Both the position numbers and the translations under genes were made by a program. A DNA stretch of 64,000 nucleotides from Symsagittifera roscoffensis (Eukaryota > Xenacoelomorpha > Acoela > Convolutidae): the NCBI RefSeq assembly GCF_963678635.1, contig NC_087071.1, positions 43,063,965 through 43,127,964 on the forward strand, read 5' to 3'. This document shows, piece after piece, positions 33,370-44,880 of this stretch (position 1 is its first letter; each line of letters starts with the position of its first letter). Under the pieces are notes generated by a model that was not told the origin of the DNA, made no database searches, and saw only the letters and a list, made by a program, of their open reading frames with translations.

Positions 33370-34340
33370 CCTTCTCAATCCACACTTTCCGGGTCTGGTC
33401 GGATGTCGTACTTATCTACTATCCTCCCCAGGTCTTTCATCGAGTCCTTCAGAATCTCACACTTCGAGGTCTTGCATTTTAATCCTGCCCTCTTCATGCA
33501 TGCGAATACCTCATTTAATCGTTCGATGTGGTCCTCCAGGGTAGCTGTTGCAATTACCACGTCTTCTACGTAACACATCACCAAGTTGCCATATTTCTTC
33601 GTCAAGCTTGTCAGTGCTTGTGTCATCAGTCGCTGGAATGCGGTTGTCTTGTTGCAAAGGGCGAAGGGCATCCTTTTCCATTGGAACAATCCCAGCTCGC
33701 AAGCAAATCCCGTTTTGTCGCTGTCTTGTTTCCTAAGTGATACCTGCAAAAAAGCCGCCCGTAGATCGGAAGATGTAAAAAATTTTGCACCTCCCAATTT
33801 AGAAAGACTCGTTTATTCTAGGTATGGGATAGGCATCTTTCACCGTGGCGGAGTTCAGATATCGAAAGTCACAACAAAATCTATATTGGTCTCCTTTTGT
33901 TTTTGGCCATCACTACTTCACAAGCCACGGTGATTTGGATGGTTGTAACCTATCAGACTCTAGTAAGGTCTCTATTTCTTTTCTACATGCATCCGATTCT
34001 ACATGCATACACCTCGCCCCCTCCCTGTGCGGTAATAACCGAATCTTCTAACTATATTTAATGTTCAACGAAATTACAGCACTCGATATCTGCTTTATGT
34101 CTCGAAAAAACATCCTGATTCCTATCTTGCAGATCCTCGATGGCTGCCAGCTGTTCGTCTGTTGCCTTTCCCTTTATGCGTTCAATTTGTGGAATTACCG
34201 TTTTATCCCCATCCAATTTCTCTGGTGTGGGTTTTTCTGGAAAACTTGAACAGCTCGAAAGTCCATCATCTGCCACTGACTTAGGTGACCTCATAAGACT
34301 TGAATGTTTTATTTTCTTCACTCTGCTCAAAACACAAATC
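33370..34340 (-). pseudogene. pol: Reverse transcriptase region of element M
   Basis: Palm landmarks KFFTSSDLRAAFLQVSLRKQ, TGFACELGLFQWKRMPFALC and NLVMCYVEDVVIATATLEDH, then AGLKCKTSKCEILKD. Upstream (toward 34330) AAIEDLQDRNQDVFSRHKAD is the usual segment before the fingers of Gypsy RT. Sequence type is Ty3/Gypsy. Broken. Confidence 0.8.
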
Positions 34341-34499
34341 CTGTCCTTGTGATTAGGAAATCAAGAATTTCTTTTTCTTTTTATTATCAGTCATTTCATA
34401 TCTAGTTTTCACGGGCTGTATATATCCCAGTTTCCTCCCCCCATGAATTGTGATTGGATTATCAAAAGTATTCAACAAGACACTGACGCAGAGACCACT

Positions 34500-35300
34500 C
34501 TTGGTTATCGAGAATGATTTTCCTAAAATAGCAGCACTTTGACTATTCTGATTCGGTACGTTACATATTTGTTTTTTTTTATTAGTTCATTATAGTTCTT
34601 CATTCTCAATCTTACTATCGCAGCCTCGTTCGCTTTCAACCTCATCCTCCTACTCAAGAAAGCTGGAGCTTTGTTCTCATTCGTCATTAACAAATTTACC
34701 GGTTTAATTATGTACTTCATTTCCGGGTTTCGAGTCCTGAACATCGCATTGTTAAGATCAATCGTTACATCAAAATTCCTGAAGAAATTTTTGCCTGAAA
34801 TGAATTGATCAGACCCAACTAGATTTTCCATTAGCAGAAAACTCATCTACAGAATAGGCTCCCCAGATTCAGAGCTATTTTTGGTGTCCTGCCTAGAACC
34901 CGCAACGCCCCCTTGTATGCCGCCGACAGCCTTATCCGTGAAACTATCAGGTCGTCTTTGTCGAATCCCATCTTTTTCCATGTTTCAATTGATATTACAC
35001 TCAACAGTCTTCGTAGTTGGGTTTTTCTTCCGCTTATGTCCACTATATGTGCAGATATGTCTGCTTCCGTTCCTAGATACATGGCAGCTTCTTCCATCAT
35101 GGCGCAGTGCCCAATCGATCTCACCTAGAGTTCTTCTCGATCTAAGTAGATTTGACCGGCTAGATGTTCGTCACACGTTATCATAGTTTTAATGTAGATG
35201 TTGATTCCATCTAAGTTCAACATGACCTCATGTGGATCAAAGGCTTCCGTATACCTGCTCTCTATCCTAATCGATTTACCACCGCCTCTCGTGAATACTG
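34500..35300 (-). pseudogene. Protease region of element M
   Basis: ETWKKMGFDKDDLIVSRIRL followed by GALRVLGRTPKIAL is a retropepsin-like body, and VGSDQFISGKNFFRNFDVTI is the typical closing strand (here of the ILGRDFLR type). It lies between gag and RT as expected. Broken. Confidence 0.6.
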
Positions 35301-35859
35301 CCATGATTGCTCTAGAAGGGGTTTGTGGACTTATGGTGCGTACGTAGTCAGCATACACACCACTGTGCATTAGTGTTTGATAACTCGGATCACTCAGGTT
35401 CCTCGTTACTTCATGGCCACCCGCGGTGGTTATTGACATGATTCTCGTCCCAATCTTCGTGATGTCAAAGGGTTGCCCGGTCATTATTTTCAAGGTGTTG
35501 CAAGTACCCTTGCCTGTCAAGTTGTCTCCCGTATCTGGCTTGGTCTCGTCGTCGAGAGTGTCTCTTTCTTCTTTTGTCTTTCTTTTTCTTGTTTTAGGCG
35601 TTGCTCCTTTTTTCTGGTCGCCAAGTCTTGCTTCACCTTAAAATGGCCTCTGCAGCTGCTCTCTCGTAATTTATCTCTGGTGAACTCCTTGTCTCACTCC
35701 CCTCACCCCCGGCATCTCTCACTTCGGTCAAGACCTTTACAGTCTTTGTGGTTAATTCACCTTTCATCGCCTCCTTGGTCTGCAAGTCAATCTCAGCTTG
35801 TCTGTTCCTGTTGTTTTGCACCGCAGCAAACGCCAATTTGTATTTTGGGTGACTCTGAT

Positions 35860-37941
35860 TCTTCACTGCTTTCCAAAACAGGAGACAGTCCATACCGAAA
35901 TGGCCCACTTGATTGCGGGAATAAAAAACCTCGCGCTTATTTTGATAATCAAGCCACTGTAAAGTTCGTGTTCTTCCATGTGGCACAGGTCTTCTTCATC
36001 AGGCGCCCATTCCGTGCTTTTCATGCCCTGTTCGTAAGTGGTGCAATCCGCTACATGATGATCTGCCGAGCCACCATTCGCACACGACCTCCGCCTGTCC
36101 ATATTATGTTTTGACTTGTACCATAACAACTTTTGCTGTTCGCTTGCCGCTTGCAATTTCTGCTGTACTAAAACGAGTACTTATTTGGTTTCATTAACAC
36201 ATATTGCCTAGAATTCTGTCTCATCTCTTCCGGAGTTGGTGCCCTATCTTTCGAGATAGCTTATAGTTTGTTGCCAACAACGCTCTCAAGTTGTCATCTT
36301 TTACCCCATCGACAAACTTTGAAGCCATGCTATAGTTTCTCCTCTTAGTCGATTCCTCTTGATCGCGCCTTCTTCTCAAGCCCTTAATATTATCGAGAAA
36401 TCGATCAATTGATTCATCGTCTCTCTGTCTCTTTGTCTCAAGTCTGAATCGATTCAACAGTACTTCAGAAATTTTGTCTGCAATATCACGTTCCCAATCT
36501 TTCTTGGCTACCACGCATTTTAGTGCCGAGCCTTCCAGATTGCTTAATATTACTGTGCAAGTTTTTTTCATCATTCAGGTTGTCTTGCTCAAGATGCAGT
36601 CTCATTACTTCAACCCAGGTGTCTATGCAACCATCTGAATCGTCTTTGATTTTTCTGCGTTTCTTCAAGGTCTTTCTGGATTTACCTTCTCTTTTATCAC
36701 TTGGTTCTGTTTTTCTTGTGGCGAACGCTTCAAGTGTCCTATTCATCATTTCCCAAATACTTGCCCACGTCTTGACATCAGGTGTTACACTCGTGTGTGC
36801 ACTTGAATCCCTTGGTATCCTCGGTCGAGCTCGAGGCTCCCCCTTTCGTAGCAGGTTTGGTCATCCCTGACCCTATGCTGTTGTCGATCCGGGGTTATTT
36901 GTGTAGACTCTTGTTTCTTGCGTTGCGGTTCCACAAATTCGACCCTTGTTCCAGGTTGCTTCTCAGTTCTATCTGCTACTGTTTTCTCCTGAGCAATACA
37001 GTTTCTTAATAGTGCATCTACTTTGAACTGCATGGCACAAAGACTTTCTGCTTGGTACCTTCTCATTGTGTTCATTCTCGTCTCTATATCCCACAACTTG
37101 TCATTCAAGGTCTCATACCGTTTCTTCATCGCCTCAATATCTTTTCTGATATGTCTCTCTCGCTCCTTATCTGTTGTCTCCACTTTGTCCGCCCTCTGTT
37201 GTAGTTTTTCTTCGCTGGCCCTCGCCAGGAAAAAGTAGTTGGCTAGGTTTTCACTCTTGTTATATCGTAATTCCTTCTTCAATTCCTGGCGGTCCTCTTC
37301 ACCGCACTTTAGCTTTCTGTCTATCTGTTCCTTTATTGTCATCAAGTCTCCCAGCTCAACTAAAGGTAATTTTTACTCTGTCGCTCGCTCATTTGGGTGA
37401 CCCGCTGTTCCCTCTGTGACTTGCTCGTTCTCCTGGTTAGCTTCCGTTGTTATCGCGGAAACCGTACCGAGGTTTCTGCTATTTCAGTCACTGTTGTTAT
37501 CTCCTCTTTTTCTCTCGGTTTCATTCCTACCGTCGCCGCCAACTTTTCCGTGAGCGAAGTTCTCTTCGTTTGTGAGTCGCCTTTTATTGTTTCTGGTGTT
37601 GTTGGTGGTTTCGTCCCCATTGCCTATTGGTGAGAATTCTATTGTATTTGTTACTGGCTCTTCTGCATTCTTTTTAGGTGTCGACTCCGTCATTTCCGTT
37701 GCATTCCATTTATGCTTTGCTCTGGCGTCTCAAGATCAATTTCTGCGACAGTTACATTCTTTTGATCAATTAGCTTTTCTCCAGTCTTTTGCTCTGTGTT
37801 GCTTCTTCTGTTGACCATGTTAACTGACATATTTGTTCTCGTTACTAGATCGTGTGTGTTTGTTTCTTTTGGGTCGACTGTTGGTTTTTTATTAAGACCT
37901 ACCCCTTTCTTTGCCGGTAATGACACTCTTGTTCTTCTCAT
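35860..37941 (-). pseudogene. gag: gag region of element M
   Basis: In sense order: basic N-terminus MRRTRVSLPAKKGVGLNKKP (start 37941), then a Thr/Asn/Glu-rich part, then a strongly charged coiled coil at about 37345-36785 (IKEQIDRKLKCGEEDRQELK; EAMKKRYETLNDKLWDIETR). A capsid-like segment follows at about 36574-36221 (ILSNLEGSALKCVVAKK; DESIDRFLDNIKGLRRRRDQ), then Cys/His-rich zinc-knuckle-like sequence near 36100-35900. The 5' portion is present two further times at 39341-39912 and 40528-41340. Broken. Confidence 0.7.
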
Positions 37942-38135
37942 GATCTTTAGCTACATTTTTCTTTTAACTACAGTACTAATAAATACAAATTCTATTTTTT
38001 AAAATCCAATCAAATATTAGAAAAACCTCAAATGTTCTTAAAACTAGTTTTAAAACATTTATAGGTCAACATTTTTTCACACTCTGAATTTCAATTTGTT
38101 AACCCTAATTTACTTCCCTAGTACTTTAGAAACCT
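37153..38135 (-). repeat. gag 5' part plus leader, copy 1 of 3 (in place)
   Basis: This block, from GTCTCTCTCGCTCC (37153) through the gag start codon at 37941 to TTAACCCTAATTTACTTCCC, recurs at 40528-41520, and a shorter version occurs at 39341-39912. Copy 1 is continuous with the rest of gag. Confidence 0.85.
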
Positions 38136-38139
38136 TAAA

Positions 38140-39340
38140 TCAGGTGTCTCAACCCTTCGCCGAAGTGTAGGACCCTTAGCTTAATTATTCGGAACCTTAG
38201 CCCAGGTGTTGTTAACCTTAGCTCAAATGTTGGGACCCCGAGCTCGAGTGTTGAGACCCTTCGATATAGTGTTGAAACCTTTCGCCAAGTTGTTGGGACC
38301 CCTCGCCGAAGTGTTAGGTCCCTTCACTAGAGTGTTGGTACCCTTCGCTAAATGGTTGGGACCCTTCGCCATAGTGTTATGACCTTCCGCTAAAGTGTTG
38401 GGATTCTTCGCCAAAGTGTTGGGATTCTTCACTAAAGTGTTGTGACCCTTCGCCAAAGTGTTGGAACTCTTCGCCAAAATGTTGGGGCCCTTTGCCAAAG
38501 TGTTTGGACTCTTCGCTTAAGTGTTGGGACCCTTCGCTAAAGTGTTGGGACCCTTCGCCAAAGTGTTTGGACCCTTCGCTTAAGTGTTGAGAACCTTCGC
38601 TAGAGTGTTGGAACTCTTCGACAACGTGTTGGGACCCTTCGATAAAGTGCTGGGACCCTTCGCCAAAGTATTGGGACCCTTCGCTTAAGTGGTGGGACCT
38701 TTCGCCAAAGTCTTGGACATTTCGCTGAACTGTGAGGACCCTTCGCCAAATGTGTTGGGACCCTTCACCAAAGTGTTGGGACCCTTCGCTAAAGTGTTGT
38801 GACCCTTAAAATGCTATCCCAGGACTCAAGTGTTGGGACCCTTAAAATGCTATCCCAGGACTCAAAGGTTGGGACCCTTTAAATGCTATCCCAGGACTCA
38901 AGTGTTGGGGCCCTTCGCTAAAGTGTTGGGACTCTTCAAAAAAGTGTTGGGAACCTTCGCAAAAGTGTTGGGACCCTTCACCAAAGTGTTGGGACCCTTC
39001 GTTAAAGGGTTGGGACCCTTCGCAAATAGTTTGGACGTTTCGTTTAAGTGTTGGGACTCTTCGCCAATGTGTTGGGAGCCTTCACCAAAGAGTTGGGATC
39101 CTTCGCTAAAGTGTTGGGACACTTAAAATGCTATCCCAGAACTTAAGTGTTGGGACCCTTAAAATGCTATCCCAGGACACAAAAGTTGGGACCCTTAAAA
39201 TTCTATCGCAGGACTCAATTGTTGGGACCCTTAAAATGCTATCCCAGGGCTCAAGTGCTGTACCCTTTAAATTCTATCCCAGGACAAAAGTGTTGTGTTC
39301 CTCAGATCCTTATCCCAGAATTGCCATAAAGACTTTCTAA
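38140..39340 (-). repeat. Minisatellite block 1 (21-bp and 36-bp monomers)
   Basis: Two monomers alternate in runs. The 21-bp monomer has core TGTTGGGACCCTTCGC plus CAAAG. The 36-bp monomer has AAAATGCTATCCCAGGACTC joined to AAGTGTTGGGACCCTT. The order along the plus strand is 21-mers (38140-38800), a few 36-mers (to 38910), 21-mers (to 39125), 36-mers (to about 39300), then the closing phrase CCTCAGATC...ATTGCCATAAAGACT. Both lengths are multiples of three, so long repeat-derived open frames arise on both strands (VLGPFAK; LAKGPNT). Confidence 0.9.
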
Positions 39341-39912
39341 GTCTCTCTCGCTCCTTATCTGTTGTCTCCACTTTGTCCGCCCTCTGTTGTAGTTTTTCTT
39401 CGCTGGCCCTCGCCAGGAAAAAGTAGTTGGCTAGGTTTTCACTCTTGTTATATCGTAATTCCTTCATCAATTCCTGGCGGTCCTCTTCACCGCACTTTAC
39501 CTTTTTGTCTATCTGTTCCTTTATTTTCATCAAGTCCCCCAGCTCTACTAAAGGTAATTTTGACTCTGTCGCTCACTCATTTTGATAACCCGCTGTTCCC
39601 TCTGTGACTTGCTCCTTCTCCTGGTTTGATTCCGTTGTTATCGCGAAACCGTACAGAGGGTTTTGTTTTTTCAGTCACTGTTGTTACCTCCTCTTTTTCT
39701 CTCGGTTTTATTTGTACAGTCGCCGCCAACTTTTCCGTGAACGAAGTTCTCTTCGTTTGTGAGTCGCCTTTTGGTGTGTTGTTGGTGGTTTCGTCCCCAT
39801 TGCCTATTGGTGAGAACTCTATTGTCTTTGTTACTGGCTCTTCTGCATTCTGCAGAGGTATCGACTCCGTCATTTCCGTTGCTTTCCATTTATGCTTTGC
39901 TCTGGCATCTCA
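39341..39912 (-). repeat. gag 5' part, copy 2 of 3
   Basis: Matches 37153-37730, starting GTCTCTCTCGCTCC and ending TCTGGCATCTCAAGATTAATT, where satellite begins directly without the leader segment seen in copies 1 and 3. About 95% alike to copy 1 by eye. Confidence 0.85.
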
Positions 39913-39924
39913 AGATTAATTTAA

Positions 39925-40527
39925 TGGGCCCTTTGCCAAATTGTTTGGACTCTTGACTTAAGTAATGGGACCCTTCGCTAAAGTGTTGGGACCCTTCGCC
40001 AAAGTGTTTGGACCCTTCGCTAAAGTGGTAGGACCCTTAGCCAAAGTGTTGGGACATTTCGCTAAAGTGTGAGGACCCTTAAGATGCTATCCCAGAACTT
40101 AAGTATTGTGACCCTTAAAATCTATACCAGGACTCAAGTGTTGGGACCCTTAAAATGCTATCCCAGGACTCAAGTGTTGGGGCCTTCGCTAAAGTGTTGG
40201 GACCTTTCGACAAATTGTTGGACCTTTCAAAAAAGTGTTGGGACTCTTCGCCAAAGTGTTGGGACCCTTCACCAAAGAGTTGGGACCCTTCGCTAAAGTG
40301 TTGGGACACTTAAAATGCTATCCCAGAACTTAAGTGTTGGGACACTTAAAATGCTATCCCAGGACTCAAGAGTTGGGACCCTTAAAAAGCGATCCCAGGA
40401 CTCAAGTATTGGGACCCTTAAAATGCTATCCCAGGGCTCAAGTGTTGTACCCTTAAAATGCTATCCCAGGACTCAAGTGTTGTGATCCTCAGATCACTAT
40501 CCCTGAATTGCCATAAAGACTTTCTAA
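39925..40527 (-). repeat. Minisatellite block 2
   Basis: Same monomers and same order as block 1 but shorter: 21-mers to about 40080, 36-mers to about 40180, 21-mers to about 40310, 36-mers to about 40490, then CCTCAGATCACTATCCC...CCATAAAGACTTTCTAAG. Confidence 0.88.
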
Positions 40528-41520
40528 GTCTCTCTCACTCCTTATCTGTTGTCTCCACTTTGTCCGCCCTCTGTTGTAGCTTTTCTCCAGTGGCCCTCGC
40601 CAGGAAAAAGTAGTTGTCTAGGTTTTCACTCTTGATATATCGTAATTCCTTCTTCAATTCCTGGCGGTCCTCTTCACCGCACTTTAGCTTTTTGTCTATC
40701 TGTTCCTTTATTGTCATCAAGTCCCCCAGCTCAACTAAAGGTAATTTTTACTCTGTCGCTCGCTCATTTGGGTGATCCGCTGTTCCCTCTGTGACTTGCT
40801 CGTTCTCCTGGTTAGCTTCCGTTGTTATCGCGGAAACCGTACCGAGGGTTCTGCTTTTTTCAGTCACTGTTGTTATCTCCTCTTTTTCTCTCGGTTTCAT
40901 TCCTACCGTCGCCGCCAACTTTTCCGTGAGCGAAGTTCTCTTCGTTTGTGAGTCGCCTTTTATTGTTTCTGGTGTTGTTGGTGGTTTCGTCCCCATTGCC
41001 TATTGGTGAGAATTCTATTGTCTTTGTTACTGGCTCTTCTGCATTCTTCTTAGGTGTCGACTCCGTCATTTCCGTTGCATTCCATTTATGCTTTGCTCTG
41101 GCGTCTCAAGATCAATTTCTGCGACAGTTACATTCTTTTAATCAATTAGCTTTTCTCCAGTCTTTTGCTCTGTGTTGCTTCTTCTATTGACCATGTTAAC
41201 TGACATTTTTTTATCTCGTTACTAGATCGTGTGTGGTTCTTTCCTTTGTGTCGACTGTTGGTTTTTAGTAAGACCTACCCATTTCCTTGCCGGTAATGAC
41301 ACTCTTGTTCTTCTAATGATTTTTATCTACAATTTTTTTTTATCTACAGTTCTAAAAATTGCAAATTCTATTTTTCAAAAATCCAATCAAATATTAGAAA
41401 AACCTCAAATGTTCTTAAAACTAGTTTTAAAACATCTATAGGTCAATATTTTATTCACACTCTGAATTTCAAGTTGTTAACCCTAAATTCCTTCCCTAGT
41501 GTTTTAGAAACCTTAAATCA
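40528..41520 (-). repeat. gag 5' part plus leader, copy 3 of 3
   Basis: Matches 37153-38135 through gag and the leader phrase AACCTCAAATGTTCTTAAAACTAG. Very similar to copy 1 (about 95% by eye), so triplication is younger than the divergence of the LTR ends suggests, or the copies have been homogenised. Confidence 0.85.
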
Positions 41521-41524
41521 AGCG

Positions 41525-42727
41525 TCTTAACCATTCGCCGAAGGGTTAGGACCCTTAGCTCAAGTATTCGGACCTTTAGCTTAAGTGTTGGGACCCTTAG
41601 CTCAAGTGTTGGGACCCCTAGCTCAAGTGTTGAGACCCTTCGATATAGTGTTGAAAACCTTTGCCAGGTTGTTGAGAACCATCACCAAAGTGTTATGTCC
41701 CTTCACTAGAGTGATGGTAGCCTTCGCTACAAGGTTGGGATTCTTTGCCAAAGTGTTGGAACCCTTCGACAAAGTGTTGGGACCCATTGCCAAAGTGTTT
41801 GGACCCTTCGCTTAAGTATTGGGACCCTTTGCTAAAGTGATGGGACCCTTCGCCAAAGTGTTCGGATCCTTAGCTTAAGTGTTGAAAACCTTCGCTAGAG
41901 TGTTGGAACCCTTCGACAAAGTGTTGTAACCCTTCGCTAAAGTGCTGAAACCCTCGCCAAATTGTTGGGACCCTTCGCTAAAGTGGTGGAACCCTTCGCC
42001 AAAATGTGGAGCATTTAGCTGAAGTGTTACGACCCTTCACCAAATGTGTTGGGACCCTTCACCAAAGTGTTGGGCCCCTCGCTAAAATGTTGGGACCCTT
42101 AAAATGCTATCCCAGAACCTAAGTGGTGTGACCCTTAAAAAGCTATCCCAGGACTCAGGTGTTGGGAACCTCAAAAGCTATCCCAGGACTCAAGTGTTGG
42201 GGCCTTTCGCTAAAGTGTTGGGACCCTTCGACAAAGTGTTGGGACTCTTCGAAAAATCTTTGGGAACCTTCGCAAAAGTGTTGGAACCCTTCGCTAAAAT
42301 GTTTGGACCCTTCGCCAAAATGATGGAACCCTTCACCAAAGTGTTGGGACCCTTCGCTAAAGGGTTGGGACGCTTCGTCAAAGTGTTGGGACATTTCGTT
42401 TAAGTGTTGGGACCCTTCGCCAAAGTGTTGGGACCCTTCACCAAAGTGTTGGGTCCATTCGCTAAAGTGTCGGGACACTTAAAATGCTATCCCAGAACTT
42501 AAGTGTTGGGATCCTTAAAATGCTATCCCAGGACTCAAGTGTTGGGACCCTTAATAAGCTATCCCAGGGCTCAAGAGTTGGGACCCTTAAAATTCTATCC
42601 CAGGACTCAAGTGTTGGAACCCTTAAAACGCTATCCCAGGACTCAATTGTTGTACCCTTGAAACGCTATCCCACCAGGATTAAGGGTTGTGATCCTCAGA
42701 TCACTATCCCAGAACTGCCACAAAGAC
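41525..42727 (-). repeat. Minisatellite block 3
   Basis: Third array with the same higher-order plan: 21-mers to about 42090, 36-mers to about 42200, 21-mers to about 42480, 36-mers to about 42690, closing phrase CCTCAGATCACTATCCCAGAACTGCCACAAAGACT. Confidence 0.9.
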
Positions 42728-44184
42728 TCTTGTAACCTCCTCCAATACCGTAGCTCGAGTGTGTGGACACTTTATCATTTATCCTAGTACCACTTACAGA
42801 ACTCGCGTGAAGAATTTTGCCGTACCTTAACTCGATTGCTGTATCCACTATCTCGGTACCACTTCTAGAGCTCGTGTAAAGAGTCCCCCAAAACCCAATT
42901 CTGTTGACCAAAATTTATTGAGTTACCCTGATAATCCCTTTCTTTCTTAAACCCAATGCAAGTCGAAATACAACTTGTTTTCAAGTCTTTTTGTGGTTGC
43001 GGAGGCACCAATCCTGCATAAAATAGTGAAAACCGAAACAATGAAAATCAGTTAAAAAACGATAAAAACAAGATAAAATCAATTTTTCCAAAATGCAAAT
43101 ACGACAACGGCCGTGTTTCGCAAAAAAAATGTCTGGTACCAGACTGTCACGCATTTTTCCTCCCCATATTAACGTTCTTATGGGACGTTCGCCTATTAGA
43201 CTCCAAAAACCGTCAGTTTTCGATCCCCCACCCGATCCGGCCAGGTTATCGAGTTTACCACTGGGTACCTTCGCGTTCTAACTCTTATTCTGCGTCTTTA
43301 ATTAGATCGTTCCTGACTCTAGTCAATCTAATGTAACTAAATCGACGATATCGATGTTTTAGTTACCTAAAGGAAGCCACATTTTTTACAATGTCCTACC
43401 ACCAACCTCTATCTTAACCCTTATAACCTCCCCCTATGTAGCCCCCGCTTAGGCCAAAAATTTCCTATGCGCGATGGGTGCTAAACCTCTCAAGAGAGAG
43501 TCAGTAGAACCTGTTACCAGGTTCTGCTCAAGCAAAACCGTTCCTCAAAACAGTGGGGATCCGCTTATTCACTTTTACAATAATCTCCTATAGTATAAAG
43601 TGGCTTTAAACGATACCCGTTTGACCACACGTATTACCCTTCTGATCCCTTCTCACTGCTGTATTGCTCTGGTCACGCTGCTGGAAGTCATTTCCCAGTC
43701 GCGGGTCTCCTTTTGCCAGTCCTGAGAACTAGTTGTCCACTTGCCTGGTCACCTATTCCAGTCAAGTCTCGCTGTGGTCCTCTGTTGTTGCAACGCTATC
43801 AGAAAACCCTTTCAACTACCCCAAACACCGGCACCTGTTTAATGTTGCTGGTTCGATCGAGACGATCGGTCTCATTTGAAAACAGTGTAAGTATACTAAT
43901 TTAATTAATGTAAAGGTTTGATCCACCTAATCTGGAAATCAAAGCCAATGTCCTTTTTGAAATTTTTACCGTTTTTTGTTCTTACTTCTGATCTTTTTCG
44001 TTTTTTGTTTCGTTTTTTGTCTTTTACTTGTTTTTTTATCCCTCTAGTGGTCCCTCTCACTCGGTTAGCTAGGCCTCGTTTTGGAAAGCGCACCGGGAAA
44101 TTTTCTTTTGTTTTCTTAAAAATTTATCACGGTACAACCTGAAGGTGGACACGCTCCCGTTGAGCCGTACCACCGGTACTCTAG
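42728..44184 (-). other. Leader-side interior of element M
   Basis: Non-coding in appearance. Near 42735-42885 two related segments of about 67 bp follow each other (GTACCACTTACAGAACTCGCGTG against GTACCACTTCTAGAGCTCGTGTA in a shared frame). GGTTGCGGAGGCACCA at 42995-43010 is the complement of a TGGTGCC-type primer-binding site but does not adjoin the LTR as mapped here. A Lys/Arg-rich minus-strand frame near 43905-44093 is not supported. Confidence 0.4.
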
Positions 44185-44880
44185 AATGGGCATGTAGCTC
44201 GGAGCTGCGTCAAGTGGGTTCGATCGCGTAGTCTTGATGTCGTAAAAACACCCAGGAGCGTCATAAAAACACTATGTAACAGTCGCCTACTTAAGTCACA
44301 TATGAGGCTAAGACAAACTGGCCCTATAACCATTGGCTCAAGAGTCAGGGACACGATCTCTTGTGTTTTTCTGCCTCAAGCGGTCGGAGCCAATTCGGTT
44401 CGCTTGCGACATGAGACTACAAACCGTGTTACAGCTTAAATGCTACTACCAAAATACCCCCCTTCACTCTAGAAATGAGAACGCTCCCATGGTCAAATAC
44501 CTAAAACATGCGAACGCCAACAAAAACAGTGTCGCAGCTTTTTAATGGCGTTCGTATGTTTTAGGTATTTGACCATGGGAGCGTTCTTATTTCTAGAGTG
44601 AAGGGGGGTATTTTGGTAGTAGAATTTAAGCTGTAACACGGTTTGTAGTCTCATGTCGCATGCGAACCGAATTGGCTCCGATCGCTTGAGGTAGAAAAAC
44701 ACAAGAGATCGTGTCCCTGACTCTTGAGCCAATGGTTATAGGGCCAGTTTCTCTTAGCCTCATATAAGACTTAAGTAGGCGACTGTTACATAGTGTTTTT
44801 ATGACGCTCCTGGGTGTTTTTACGACATCAAGACTACGGGATCGAACCCACTTGACGCAGCTCCGAGCTACATGCCCATT
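44185..44880. repeat. Long inverted repeat, 335-bp arms, 26-bp spacer
   Basis: 44185-44519 and 44546-44880 are reverse complements with few mismatches (arm ends AATGGGCATG...CGAACGCCA and TGGCGTTCG...CATGCCCATT). The arms contain the first 245 bp of the LTR plus 90 bp of adjoining interior sequence. The single-copy LTR at 30636-31533 lacks the inverted arm. The palindrome is therefore an inverted duplication of the LTR/interior junction. Confidence 0.9.

Noticed and set aside
32261-37814. Many plus-strand ORFs across element M
   Set aside because: Antisense shadows of minus-strand gag, protease and RT frames.
38830-39126. Repetitive VLGPFAK-type protein as a real gene
   Set aside because: Arises from 21-bp and 36-bp satellite monomers with lengths divisible by three; equivalent frames occur on the other strand.
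38140-42727. CRISPR array
   Set aside because: Units are contiguous 21/36-bp monomers without unique spacers, in a eukaryotic retroelement leader.
42995-43010. Primer-binding site of element M (complement TGGTGCCTCCGCAACC)
   Set aside because: Attractive TGGTGCC start, but it does not adjoin the LTR defined by the TGTAACAG...CTGGCA repeats, and I know no tRNA 3' end that matches fully.
44185-44250. Functional tRNA gene
   Set aside because: A- and B-box-like phrases are too close together and no cloverleaf or anticodon arm can be drawn.
44333-44732. Mirror-image ORFs (MAQESGTRSLVFF) on both strands
   Set aside because: They are the same frame read from the two arms of the inverted repeat; the sequence is LTR, not a gene.
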